A DNA stretch of 64,000 bases from Pseudoscleropodium purum. Taxonomy: Eukaryota; Streptophyta; Bryopsida; Hypnales; Brachytheciaceae. How positions within the stretch are numbered: position 1 is the first letter of the stretch; every line of letters begins with the position of its first letter. The stretch is taken from the NCBI GenBank assembly GCA_963969395.1, contig OZ017795.1, positions 29,059,063 through 29,123,062 on the forward strand, read 5' to 3'. The translations under genes and the position numbers were made by a program. The notes beneath the pieces were generated by a model. The model saw only the letters and a list, made by a program, of their open reading frames with translations, did no database searches and was not told the DNA's origin. Below are positions 36,460 to 47,190 of the stretch, piece after piece.

Positions 36460-36850
36460 TAAGCACGGGCCTGAAGACAGACGAGACGGCGACCCGGGGG
36501 CTAAGCGCGGGCCGGGGGACCCGGAGAGCGACCCGGCCCGTAGATGAGACCACCCGGGCGACCCGGGCACCCGGCGCGGAGGGCGACCCCGTCCAGCCAG
36601 CCAATAATGAGATGTAAGAAAAGGCTGACATGGCACAGAGGGGGACCTTATTGCGTCCCAGTTGGACTTCCAGGGGCAGGGGGGGGGGTGTCTCACCCAC
36701 TGCCCTTCAATGTGGCAGCCCTGATGATGGCGGGGGGAGGTCTGCTGCTCTGGCTGTTCCCACGCCAGCTCAGGACATGGCCATTTATGGGGCCTGCCTT
36801 GGCAAGGGTATGGCATACTCTGGGGCGCTCTGCACTGCGTGAGTAATAAT
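36460..36850. other. very GC-rich tract with CGACCCGGG repeats
   Basis: About 36488-36595 repeats variants of GCGACCCGGG. The following 250 bp stays GC-rich (G runs at 36677-36686) and opens several overlapping ORFs in different frames, as expected of GC-rich DNA. No domain recognised. It contrasts sharply with the AT-rich DNA starting at 36850 and may be a foreign insert. Confidence 0.5.
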
Positions 36851-37986
36851 GATTGTCACTGGAGGTATTGTAATTGTATTGTAAGTTAAAGGGGAAAAAA
36901 ATGGGGAATAAATATTTTAATGTAAGTTAATGTAAGGTAGCGAGCCACCCATAGTCAACCACTTCAGCGGTTCCCACATGTTTCACAGCCATTACACACA
37001 TGTTCTGGAGAAAGAATAAAGCAATCTAAAGTTTCTGCCATGTAGGAAGACAGAAATCATGGGGATTGCAAATCTTTTGGTAATTTTATGTCTCAAATTG
37101 AAATTACTATGAGCTTCGGAAGCCAACAGTTGGTTTGAACCTGTATCCAATATATAGAGTCTTTTAATTCCAACCATTCAAGAACTATTTTTCCACTCAC
37201 AACTTCTTACTTTCTTGCTCACTACTCAGGGGGACCTCAGTAGTCCCAACCTTGAAAATTTAGCAATTCCCATGACTTCTATCTACATGCCAGAGAATTT
37301 ACATTGCCTTCCACTACTCCAGAATAAACACAAATCGCTTAAATAAGTCGTCAACAATAAGTGGTTCTCCCATATCCCTATTCCATGACCACTTATGTGT
37401 GTAGTTTACAGTCCACACTTGATGAATCTACACACTTGTTTCAAGAAATCCATATTATGTTCACACAAAGTTGAAAAAAAAATAAGAAAGCCATTTTTGT
37501 TGGTTTCCTAATTAAAACCCAGTTCAGATCCTATCAAGAGCTGCCATCATATTTTTTTTCCTTCCTGTGTGCACCCTCTGCAAATCTGCAGATTCACAAT
37601 CAGTGTCACACTTCTACCTTACTGTCCTTGTTTTTTGTTTTTTGTTTTATAGAACTGATTATTAGCCTTCAAACTCATTAATTCAGGGGAACGCAATCCC
37701 AGCGGGTGTCGCAATCAGATTGGTTAGGGGAAAACAGGGAAATTGATGCAAATGATGCATCTGTTGGAATTTGGAAGCAGCCCAGGCCATCAGCAGGCGA
37801 GTCCTTTGTGGGAGTTTCCATCGAACTCTCTGACTTCCCATCAGGCCTGCCTGCAGGCGAGTTTCATGGTACCCTACGTGAAGGTCAGATTCAGACATAA
37901 ATTAAGTATGATTTGGGATGTCTGAATGTTTGGAATGTTTAAAATTGAAAATGTCCAAAATCTGTAGCAGAAATTTTTCATCCATA
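36851..37986. other. intergenic, no feature recognised
   Basis: No convincing ORF or repeat copy identified. Confidence 0.35.
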
Positions 37987-37988
37987 TA

Positions 37989-38236
37989 AGGTGGAAGCAC
38001 CAACAACCAATCAAACATGCAGTTGGGGAGCAGATTCTGTGCAGTATGAGTTGGTGGATACTTTCTTGCTCATTACTACAGGTAATGAATCACAACCTTA
38101 TTTTAGTTGCAAACTTGGAAAGGACAGAAAAAAAACAAATTTCAAGCTTCAGATTCGATAGATCCGGCCTCATGTTGGAATTAACACCCCTTCCACGTTG
38201 GATATTGGGCAAGGTTGGTAATTGGCGCCTCCACCC
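37989..38236 (+). mobile_element. AGGT-TIR element, type T3 (248 bp)
   Basis: Left end AGGTGGAAGCACCAA; reverse complement of the right end GGGTGGAGGCGCCAA. TA flanks both ends (37987-37988, 38237-38238). Related in inverted orientation to 40944-41333. Confidence 0.7.
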
Positions 38237-38739
38237 TAGTCTAAATTTTTGAATATTTCTGAAACTTACAATCACACCTTGACCTCCACATCACAGGTTT
38301 TCCTAAAACAAAACAAACTAGAAGTCACCTCCTAACACACACAAAGAAAATTGGATCACCCGAATGCCTGAAACCCCAATAGCTGTGATTCTAGCTGCTG
38401 AATTCCCTTCCGACACAAAAGAAAAAAGAAAACATTTTGGCACTCAGGTGCCTGAATCAGACCTTCACATTCAGTACCAAATGAGTGGCAAACTCGACTT
38501 AACTCAATGCAAACACACAACGTAATTAGTATGGGCATACCACATATCATATGCGAAGGTCTGATTTGGCACCTGATTGTCAAAATTGAATTAGTTTCAC
38601 GTAAGATTTTCACGGGCCCATGTCGCTGCACACCATGCACACCATTCACAAGATGACACGTGGCACCTTATTACAAAAAAGAGACTTAATTTCTGCCAAA
38701 TTGAACCTGACCTCACTCAGTGTGTGCAGGGTACCTTTA

Positions 38740-39135
38740 CCTTGAGTTATGAACTCACTCATGTGGTTTAACGTAACCTACCTTAACTACAGTAGTGTGG
38801 GACTGTGGGTATACCGCATGTTTTGAGAGTTCCAAACCCACTCACATGGGTTAAAGTAACCTACCTTAACTACACTAATGTAGAACTGTGGGTATATACT
38901 GCATACCTTGAGAGTTCCAAACCCACTCATGTAGTTAACGTAACCAACCTTAACTACACTGGTGTAGGACTGTGGCTATATGACTGCATATACCTTGAGT
39001 TATGAACTCACTCATGTGGTTAACGTAACCTACCTTAACTACGGTTAAGTTAGTGTAGGACTGTGGCTATATGACTACTGCATACCTTGAGAGTTAATTA
39101 TAAACCCACTCATGTGGTGACTGACTGTAACCTGT
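38740..39135. repeat. tandem array, about 82-92 bp unit, five copies
   Basis: Units begin (C/T)(C/T)TTGAG near 38740, 38820, 38906, 38993 and 39085. Each has ACTCA(T/C)(A/G)TGG, GTAACC(T/A)ACCTTAACTAC, and a GTGTAG-GACTGTGG-TATA block. Copies alternate between GAGTTATGAACTCACTC and GAGAGTTCCAAACCCACTC versions, suggesting some two-unit duplication. Confidence 0.8.
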
Positions 39136-39183
39136 CGGTCCAGGATTGGTGGGGTTTGGTTTCTTTTTGTCTCTTTTCCATAA

Positions 39184-39345
39184 AGGTTTCGACAAGGCCA
39201 AGGCCACTCAAGGCTCCACTCAAAGGAAAATAATAGTAAGTTACTGTTACTGTCACTGACCATCATGGGGGGTGGGTTGAGTTCGGTTTTTAAGTTGTTG
39301 TCTGCATTTGTCTTGTTGGGCATGTTGGCAACTGAGAAGGAAACT
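39184..39345. repeat. segment duplicated at 39735-40275
   Basis: AAGGTTTCGACAAGGCCAAG...AATAGTAAGTTACTGTTACTGT and TGACCATCATGG...TTTTTAAGTTGTTGTCTGCATT recur downstream, where the second copy is split by an insertion at 39804-40190. Confidence 0.7.
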
Positions 39346-39346
39346 A

Positions 39347-39681
39347 AGGTAGGAGGTTCATAAATTGATTATTTACTGTAAGAGTTGAACTGATTTTGGG
39401 GAGGTGAAACTTCTTCAAATATTTTTCAGTAAATTATCCTTGAAAGAAAAGTAGAATTAGCATCTAATCCAAGTTGTTTCATATTTTTTTTTGAAGCTTT
39501 GTGGAATGAGTTATGAAATTTTGAAGTTGAAGTGCCATAAAGCTCTAATAGCATCCACCTCCTAAAACATACACTATTTGTACATGGCTGAAAGTTACAA
39601 AAAAAACCACATATACATGCAGTTTACATTTAAAGAGGTGAGCACTTTCAAAAGCCTATACACTCCTCGAACCTCCTACCT
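39347..39681 (+). mobile_element. AGGT-TIR element, type T2 (335 bp)
   Basis: Starts AGGTAGGAGGTTCATAAA and ends CGAACCTCCTACCT, TIRs of at least 13 bp. TA flanks both ends (39345-39346, 39682-39683). It is the uninterrupted homologue of 23215-24089. Confidence 0.8.
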
Positions 39682-39734
39682 TATTGTCCAAATTGGTTCT
39701 AATGAAGGAAACATGTGTTAACTTGTTTGTAAAG

Positions 39735-40275
39735 GTTCGACAATGCCAAGGCCACTCATGGCTCAACTCAAAGTAAAACAATAGTAAGTTATTGTTATTG
39801 TTAAGGGAACCAACCCATTTCCGGCTACTTAAGCAATTTCACATATTTGAAGCATTGTTTTTTTGAGTAGAGGAATTTTTCCATCTATAAAAACAAAGTT
39901 TAGAAGGATTCCATATTTTTTTTAGAATTTTTTTTCTCAAAATTTAATTACTGTAAATTTTTTAGTTGAAGATTTTGTTCGACATATTCTTGTTATGTAG
40001 GCCTTTCCTATTTTCAACCATAAGTTAATTGCAAAATAAACAAAGACTGCAACCAATTGTAATACACCACAACTACATTGGGAATTGTGCCATTATTAAT
40101 CTCCTACTTTCTCCTGCTAATTGGAAAGAAAAGAGTGTAGTCTAAATGACAGGAATGGGTCCCCACCGGTTGGAAATGGGTCAGCTCCCTCACCGACCAT
40201 CGTGGGGGTTGGGGTTGGGTGTTTTTAAGTTGTTGTCTGCATTCGTCTCATTGGGTACGTTGGCAACCAAGAAGA
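39735..40275. repeat. second copy of the 39184-39345 segment, interrupted
   Basis: The two halves (39735-39802 and about 40191-40275) align consecutively with 39184-39345. Confidence 0.65.
39804..40190. mobile_element. family-5 element inserted in a duplicated segment (387 bp)
   Basis: Bounded by AGGGAACCAACCCATTTCC on the left and GGAAATGGGTCAGCTCCCT on the right, imperfect TIRs. It splits the duplicated segment, so the copy at 39184-39345 serves as its empty site. The interior relates to 3430-3660 and 27830-28109. Confidence 0.6.
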
Positions 40276-40943
40276 GGCCAAGGAAACTATATTTTTTTTC
40301 AAATTTTTTTCAATTCTCCAATGAAGGAAATATGTGTGTAACCTGTGTGACCACATCATGTGTGTGAGCAGGTGGGCGGCCAGGCGGGGATTCCAGGGAA
40401 TGAGCGGAAACCTAATGGCGCCTGGACGGGGAGGGGGGCCTTTATATTTTTGTTTCTGGCTTTTCTGCCATGAAATGAACCTTTTATGAGATTGCCGGGC
40501 AGGGTGGGGCAGGGTGCAGAAGAACGACAGGGACTCCGTGTCCTGGTGACAGGCCCCCGGGGTGTCCTGGGCGACAGACATAGTGGTGTGGAGGGGGGGT
40601 AGCTTTTTTTGGACAAAAGCTTGGAATTGATGGCGACCGATTTTCAGCATGTGAGGGGGAGTGTCAAGTGATGATCACATTGTTTTTGTTGTGGAAAGGT
40701 GGACATGAGAGAAAGAGAGAGAGAGAGATGGAGCGAGTCATTAAAAAATTCCATGTTGAAAAATTAAATTTTTAGTAAGTGTAAATGTTGCGACAGTATC
40801 TCCACCGTCTGAGCAGTACTCACATACTTTACAGGGTAAGTGGAGTTATGGACATGGAATACATGAATGGATCATGGCTTGAGAGAAGAGATTCTGTTTT
40901 TCAATGCCATGTGAGACTATTTGTGTCACTTTGGTGCCACTAA
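40276..40943. other. GC-rich unassigned tract and (GA)n
   Basis: About 40360-40620 is GC-rich with several G runs and overlapping ORFs in two minus frames (40225-40650 and 40356-40616); no domain recognised. A (GA)n microsatellite with interruptions lies at about 40706-40729. Confidence 0.4.
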
Positions 40944-41333
40944 AGGTGGAGGCACCAATAACCAACCGTGCCCAGTTTCCAACCAGGAAGGGGTGCTATT
41001 TCCAACCTTAACCAATTATCAAGCTTGAAATTTGATTTTTTTTTTGTCCTTTCCAAGGGTGGAACTATAAGGTCATGCCACATTCTCTGAAGTAGTGAGC
41101 AAGAAAATACTGTCTTGTATGATCAGAATTGGAAGACTCTGGACATTGCTCATGGGTCGAGAATTCTATTGCCTCCCAAAATGCATTTTAATTTTAAATT
41201 TCGGAATATAAATTTGAAAATTTAGAAACTCCATATTTCTTATCTTTCTACATGGGAAAAATATCCACCAATTCATACTACACACAATCTGCTCCCAAAT
41301 TACTTAAATGATTAGTTATTGGTGCCCCTACCT
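40944..41333 (-). mobile_element. AGGT-TIR element, type T3, inverted (390 bp)
   Basis: Left end AGGTGGAGGCACCAATAACC; reverse complement of right end AGGTAGGGGCACCAATAACT. TA follows the right end directly; on the left TAA precedes AGGT, so the duplication is off by one base. The interior relates in reverse to 37989-38236. Confidence 0.7.
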
Positions 41334-41619
41334 TATGGATGAGTAGAGAGAGTATGGTGGAACCACCCATTGTTGTTGATCACTTTAGGGATTCTACATA
41401 TATTTTGAGTAGTATAAAGTAATGTAAATCTCTATGACTTAATTAGTTCCAACTTTGAAAAAGAAGAAAAACACATTCTATACTTTGATTGGAAATTTGG
41501 TCTGGCCTTAATTGCAACTATTTTCAACCCTACAACTGGGAATAGGTTTGTGATCGACAATGGTTGGTTCTACCATATAGTCATTTGTTAATTTGAAGTG
41601 GACATTCAATGGTAATACA

Positions 41620-41860
41620 TGGTGGCATAAGTAGGGTCTGGGTGAATTGACCCCCCTTGCTTGTCCCTTATAGTCCTTCCAAGGGTGCATGTAAAAAAAA
41701 CCTTATTTGGTGCCTAAATAATTGATATTCAACATCTCTCATACTTAGTTTGGAGCCTCTCATTAAAAATATGAATTCAGAATTTGCAAATTTTATCATG
41801 TATGAAAAATAAAAAAATTCAAGAGTTTTCTTCATAGAGGGTCAATTCACTCTAGTCCAT
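41620..41860. repeat. dispersed repeat related to 31170-31460
   Basis: See 31170-31460; same order of shared blocks. Nothing else is recognised up to 42185 apart from a family-1-like right-end fragment near 41990-42060. Confidence 0.55.
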
Positions 41861-42326
41861 ATGTAGGGAGGCCTCTTGGAATTGTGGTAGAAATAAAATC
41901 TTTTACTTTATTGACACAATTGGCATACTAATGAGGTATTAGATGCAACGATGAGATATGCAAAAAAAAACAATTTTCAAATTCTTTTTACTCTTTATAA
42001 TAGAAATGATACTTTTGAGTGTTTTTTGGTGAAGGAAAAGGCCTTGGTCCTTCAAGGTTTTAGCGGTCTCTAAATTGCCATATGGGTCTTCTAGTAGACC
42101 TTGTGTTTCGATTACACATAGCAATTTAAATTATATTTCTATTAGTACTATAATTTTTTTATAGTAGTAAAATACTATTTTTTAATTAATTCTTAGAGTT
42201 CTAAGGCCTTTTACCATCAAATTCCACTCAAAAATTCCAGTTCTTATGCAAAGTGCAAAAAATTTAGAAATTATTTTTTATCATTATCTAACTATAAAAG
42301 TATAAGAATGTGCAAAAACTTCTTAA

Positions 42327-43126
42327 CCCCTAAAGGACCAAGGTGCGTTTTTTGGCAATATGAGTCCAAAGTTATGGCCTAATCTATAATTTGTTTTTCA
42401 ACTTAGGCAATTTGGGCAGATGTGAAAAAATCATTTTTTTCAAAAATAAAAATTTGAAATTAATTTTTTAGATTTATATACATATAGAAAACTTTGAATC
42501 ATTTCATTTTGATCAATGAATCAAAAGTTATGAGGTATTTTAGTTTGTGGGAATTATGGATTCTCTACTCCAAAATAAACTTTAAAGTTTTTTATTGAAC
42601 TCAATTTTGAATATTTTTGGAAAAAATAAAAATACTAGGTGAAGATTTTTTATTACAACATTACAAATATTGGGATTGGCATTTTTTAATTCCATAACTA
42701 AATTATTAACAATTTAGTATTTTGAACCATTCTCTACTTCTTTCTGCTTACTATTTTTTTCCCTATATATTGTACAATTCAAAATGATCTGAAAATTTTC
42801 AAGCATTTAGCCAACTTGCCTTGAAGAATGAATCTAAGGAATTGCAACCATTTTGGAAATTTTTTCATACAAATGTGACCTTGCGAAGTACAGTTGCTTG
42901 GTTTTTTACAAGGCCCAAAAAATGTTTTTTGTTAATTGAAATGCTAATATCTTGCAATCTACACAATTAAAATTTCTGAAATTTTTTCCACATCTTCTCA
43001 AATTATCATAATACAAGATCCTATAGTTGTATGTGTCCAAAAATGTTTTAAATTTTTTGGTATGTGCCCTAAAAACGGCAGTTTTTAAGTGTTTTTGGTG
43101 AAAACATAGTCAAGGAACTTTAGGGA
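42327..43126 (+). mobile_element. TTAA-type TIR element, family 1, nested (800 bp)
   Basis: TTAA duplications at 42323-42326 and 43127-43130. Left end CCCCTAAAGGACCAAGG, right end AAGGAACTTTAGGGA. Removing the element and one TTAA makes the host colinear with the copy near 7345: AAAAACTTC-TTAA-ACCTTG here, AAAAATTTC-AGAA-TTTTCA there. Confidence 0.85.
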
Positions 43127-43235
43127 TTAAACCTTGACCATATGGATTGCAAGATATTTGCATTTGAAGTGAAAAAACTAGTTTTTTAGCACCTTACTTG
43201 CTTGAATATTAAAGCTTTGGATCTTCTTAGTTTAA

Positions 43236-44133
43236 CTCTTAAAGTTCCAAGGCCACTTCCCTATAAAAAACAACTCAATACTGAAAGTTCTACTATATTC
43301 ATATAAAAAACCAAAAAAAATATTATTTTCTTAAGAATCTAACTAGAGTAACTTGTACTTTACTTGTCTTGAATCATGTGGTAAAAACTGCATGAAATTT
43401 GATTGTATAGATTGGAAGATATTAGCATTCCGAAAGTTGAAAAAAAAAAATTTTTTGAACATAGGGGCTTGCAATTTCAGATGACTCTACCCTCCATTTG
43501 TGGAATTTATTTGCACTATAGACTTCAAAATTAAAAAAATCTCGTAGTGAAGGATTAAATTAAAAGTCTAGGAAAAAAATTCAATAAGAAAACATTTCAT
43601 TTTCATTCTTTAAAAAATTATTAAATAGAATTAAATCTAGGCTTAAAAGAAAAACTAAATTGTTAATAGCTCTAAAATGGAATTGAAATACTATAATACC
43701 AATGGTGAGAGCAAGCAAATTTAACCGTGTCAAACATTTCTTCTTAATTTGTAAAAATTGCATCCAAAAGTGATTCCTATAAGTTATTTTTCAAGAACGT
43801 GCTTAATTGTTTGAAAAATAAGATCATTCATAACTTTCACATAACAAGTCCAAATGGAATGAATCAAAGCATTCAATGTAGATAAAATTACAATATATAA
43901 AAAACAACTTTTTTATTTAAAAAAAAATTGTATGGAGAGATTTATGCTCATTGCACCATAAAAAGGACCTTTTTCTCCCATAACTTTTGATCTTGAGTAC
44001 TGATTGAAATAAAAATTATATTTTCAAAAAGCTAATGTGCTTTTCTATCTTTACAAATCAAGATGAATATTGAGATTGTAGGAGCCTATCAAAATTTACT
44101 TTGTCCTCTAAAGGGACAATGGAACTTTAGGGG
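43236..44133 (+). mobile_element. TTAA-type TIR element, family 2, nested (898 bp)
   Basis: TTAA duplications at 43232-43235 and 44134-44137. Ends CTCTTAAAGTTCCAAGG and GGAACTTTAGGGG. The host reads TTAGT-TTAA-[element]-TTAA-ATTTTTGCTCTAC; the copy near 7465 reads AACTTTAATTTTTTGCACTAC, an empty-site-like counterpart. Confidence 0.8.
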
Positions 44134-44451
44134 TTAAATTTTTGCTCTACTCATATTGATTTTTTTAAGATTATGTTAATAAATTAAATTGCTAGTTGGG
44201 GAAAAAATTTCAAAAAAATACACGTGATTTTCATTCTTTAATAAATTGTTATATAGAATTAAGAATGGGATTGAATGAAAAACGAAATTGTTAATAATTC
44301 TAAGATGGAATTGAAATTCAATAATCTCAACAATGAGATTATTTTAACAAGCAAATTTAATCTTTTCAAAAAAATTTTAAGAAAAATTGTGAAAATTGCA
44401 TTAAAAAATGAATCCTTTAAGTTATTTCTTTCAAGAAAATGCTTAGCCCTA

Positions 44452-44655
44452 TAGAGAATTTTAGATCTTAGTTGATTTGTTTGACTACATGAAATTGTGT
44501 AAATAGAGAAATATGAGCCTAAACTGCCAACAATAGTTAGATTCTCTACCCCATTGAACTTTTAATTAAAATTTTTTTACTTAAAAAAATATGAAAATAT
44601 TGTTGTTTTTGCACATCTGCCAAAAGTGAAATGGCCCTCCATAGGGCCTAGACTT
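44452..44655. mobile_element. small TIR insert in the family-2 host (about 200 bp)
   Basis: TAGCCCTATAGAG on the left pairs with CTCCATAGGGCCTA on the right. The host is interrupted exactly here relative to 7765-7790. Borders are approximate. Confidence 0.5.
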
Positions 44656-44719
44656 TGTGTAATGGATTGTCCAAAAAACAAGGATGTCTATAAATTTCTC
44701 ATTACTGCATTAGGATAAA

Positions 44720-44950
44720 TTTTAGCCCCGAAAGGACTACAAGTTTTGAATCCCTCGCTAAAATTAGAGAAAAATTCCATGTTTTTTTTGTTTTTTAATG
44801 AATGTTATTCATGTGGCACTACTTGTGTCATGTCAGCACCACATCAGATTTTTATTATTTATTATTTTTAAATATATTTTTGTAGTTGCATTGCGAGGCA
44901 CCAAAAAAATAATCCTTAACATCCATGCACAAGGTTCAGATATTTGTAAT
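44720..44950. mobile_element. insert of unknown type in the family-2 host
   Basis: Sequence from TAGCCCCGAAAGGAC to about 44950 is absent from other family-2 copies; the host resumes with AAAATGAATCAAATC. No clear right terminus. Confidence 0.35.
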
Positions 44951-45259
44951 GGTTCAATAAAATGAATCAAATCTTTCTTTCTTTGTAGACAAAAGTTTTT
45001 TTTGCAAGAAACCAAATTTTGGAAGTTTTATTATGACTTTTGTATTTTTTTGGGTGTTGCTTGACTCCCCCTGTTTGGGGTTTAGAATAGCAAAACTTTT
45101 GCTTTGGGGCACCAATTGAAATAAAAATTATGTTCTTTAAAAGTTGATATGTTTTCCTATCTTCAAAAGAAGTTTCAAAAAATCATGATGAAAATTGAGA
45201 TTGTAGGAGCGTACCCATAATTTTGTCCCTTAAGGGGACACAAGGATTTTAGGGGTTAA

Positions 45260-45690
45260 AATTTATCACTTGTAAAAATAGATGTTGTCATTTCAATTTG
45301 GGGGCTTCTTCAAAAAGATTGAGTTCCTATTTTAACCTAAATTTGTTCAATTGACTTTCTCATTGTCCAGATAGTTGCAATTTTTGACAATTTCTGTTTG
45401 AAGTGTGCCTTACTCCTTCAAAGGATTGTGAAATCTCTAAATCATACCCCAACCATTAAGGTCAGAAAAATGAAATAAAAAATAAATAAAACTTGAAAAA
45501 ATTGGGATATAATTACTATGAAGAAGGTTGCAAAAACAAATACATGAAATGAAAACAATGTATATTTAAGGTGTGTAATTCCTCGAATTTCTCAAGCCAA
45601 AGTTGCCTTGGATGTTGTCTTATGTCATTCCAACGGCCCCCCGTGAAGGCTACATGTTTCAAAAAAAGATCATAAATCCAAAAGGATGAA
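45260..45690. other. intergenic between family-2 stack and Ty1-copia element
   Basis: No gene or repeat copy recognised. Confidence 0.35.
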
Positions 45691-45920
45691 TGTTAAGATA
45701 TACCTTCTATTAATACGCTCTCCATTGTAGTTTACTTTAAGTTTATTTTAGTTCTACATATACTTAGGGATTATATTTAAATCTCTTGGACCAATAGGAG
45801 AGGACTCACCTTCTCTCTCTAGTATATATTTGATATTTCTTTGGATAATAGATTACTTTTCTACTTGCATACTTTGGTTTACAATAGTATATAGTTTTGT
45901 CTATTTTCTTATTCTCAGCA
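45691..45920 (+). repeat. 5' LTR of the Ty1-copia element (230 bp)
   Basis: Starts TGTTAAGATATACC and ends ATTCTCAGCA (TG...CA). Matches the 3' LTR nearly throughout once the 405-bp insert there is removed. Confidence 0.88.
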
Positions 45921-45936
45921 TATTATCAGCACACTC
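45921..45936 (+). other. probable primer-binding site (degenerate)
   Basis: TATTATCAGCAC just after the 5' LTR resembles the initiator-tRNA-Met complementary TGGTATCAGAGC usual in Ty1-copia elements (8 of 12 positions). Confidence 0.45.
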
Positions 45937-46109
45937 TCTATACTTATATTTTTGATATTCAATGTTTTTTCTTTAGCTTTAAACTTGCTATCGTTTTTAT
46001 ATTTTTTCTTTCAATTCCTCTTTTTGCTTTTTGGCCTCCACCTTCTTCATGTCATCTTTTTTATTTTTTTTCCACCACGAGTACTTCAACATCATCTATT
46101 CCTACATCT

Positions 46110-46961
46110 ATGGCGATCCCGGTGGCTACAAATAATACTGAGACATTGAGACTTCAACTACTTTTATTTCCACAACTAGCAGCTGATGGGAGCAATTACT
46201 TGCTATGGGCAAAGATTGCAAAAGTGCATATATTTGCAGACTAGATATCTCAATGTATAACATTTGACGAACTCTTTACTGTAAGTACATCAATTTTCAC
46301 TACTAGTTCTTACAAAGCATTGCTTTTGCTCCGTCGTCATCTAGTTCCTTCTTTACAACATTAATATTTGGAACTTGGAAACCCTAATAAGCTTTGGCAC
46401 AAGCTCAAATCTCATTTTGATCATCAAAAAACAATCTTTCTTTTTAGAGCCCTTGGTGATTGGACTCATTTATGAGTATTGGATTTTTCAACACTTGTTT
46501 CTTTCAATAATAAATTATAACGTATTATATCACAATTGAAATTGTATGGTCACCCTATGACGGAGGAAGAAATGATTGAGAAAACTCTCTCAACGTTTTT
46601 ACTGGTCTTTGCTATACTTGCACAACAATATAGGAATATGAAATTTGGGAATTACTTAGATCTCATGTCTCTCTTATTTCTTGCTGAAAAGCAAAATCAA
46701 TTCCTCTTATACAATGCGGAGGCACATTCAATTGGAACTACAGTACCTAAATTCCATACTGTTAAGGTTTCTAATGTTAAATTTAAAGCACAAAAATATA
46801 CGAAAAATTATTTTAAGCGCTCAAATAGCTATAGCCATGATAGTCAACATGTGCATAGGAAGACTAATACTTCATCTACTGACAACTATGATAAGCGTCT
46901 GTTAGAGAGGCATTCTTGCCACACATGTGGTAATGTGGGCCATCTAGCAAATGTTTGTTAG
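46110..46961 (+). pseudogene. Ty1-copia gag remnant
   Basis: Gag forms the RNA-packaging capsid of the retrotransposon. An ATG at 46110 opens a segment with DGSNYLLWAKIAKVH, the usual N-terminal pattern of plant copia gag (DUF4219/UBN2 group), then a stop at about 46242. After a broken stretch, the ORF at 46536-46961 ends in a CCHC zinc knuckle, CHTCGNVGHLANVC (about 46917-46958), matching C-x2-C-x4-H-x4-C. Several stops and frame changes separate the two parts. Confidence 0.8.
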
Positions 46962-47109
46962 ACATCAGAGTATTTTATAAAGATGTTCCAGGAAAATAAA
47001 AAGCTTTGAGTTCAAACTCGAGAAGCCCACACCATAGATGCGTCCATGGATCCATTTGGACCTAACTCGGGAGTTGAAGACCAAGAGGCCTATGTTGTTG
47101 CTGATACCT

Positions 47110-47190
47110 CTACTGGTGAGTCTTTTGATGTGCTCCTTGACTCTGCAATTACACATACAATTCTGTGGGATAAACATTTTTTTTTATGAA
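47110..47190 (+). pseudogene. Ty1-copia protease remnant
   Basis: A short stretch reads DVLLDSAITHTILWD, resembling the aspartic protease active-site region of copia elements, normally D-S-G-A. Here Gly is replaced by Ala and Ala by Ile, so activity would be lost. Confidence 0.65.

Larger units (their letters stand above)
42190..45255 (+). mobile_element. TTAA-type TIR element, family 2, hosting at least three insertions
   Basis: TTAA at 42186-42189 and 45256-45259 flank ends TTCTTAGAGTTC and GGATTTTAGGGG. Host sequence reads in order through 42190-42322, 43131-43231, 44138-44450, about 44660-44720 and about 44945-45255, matching the intact family-2 copy at 7205-8124. The intervening blocks are a family-1 element, another family-2 element and smaller inserts. 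Confidence 0.7.

Noticed and set aside
36397..36846. Overlapping ORFs of 70-139 codons in the GC-rich tract
   Set aside because: Several frames are open at once because of composition, translations are Pro/Gly/Arg-rich, and no domain is recognisable.
40225..40650. 141-codon minus-strand ORF in the second GC-rich tract
   Set aside because: Runs from GC-rich into AT-rich DNA with no recognised motif; overlaps another open frame.
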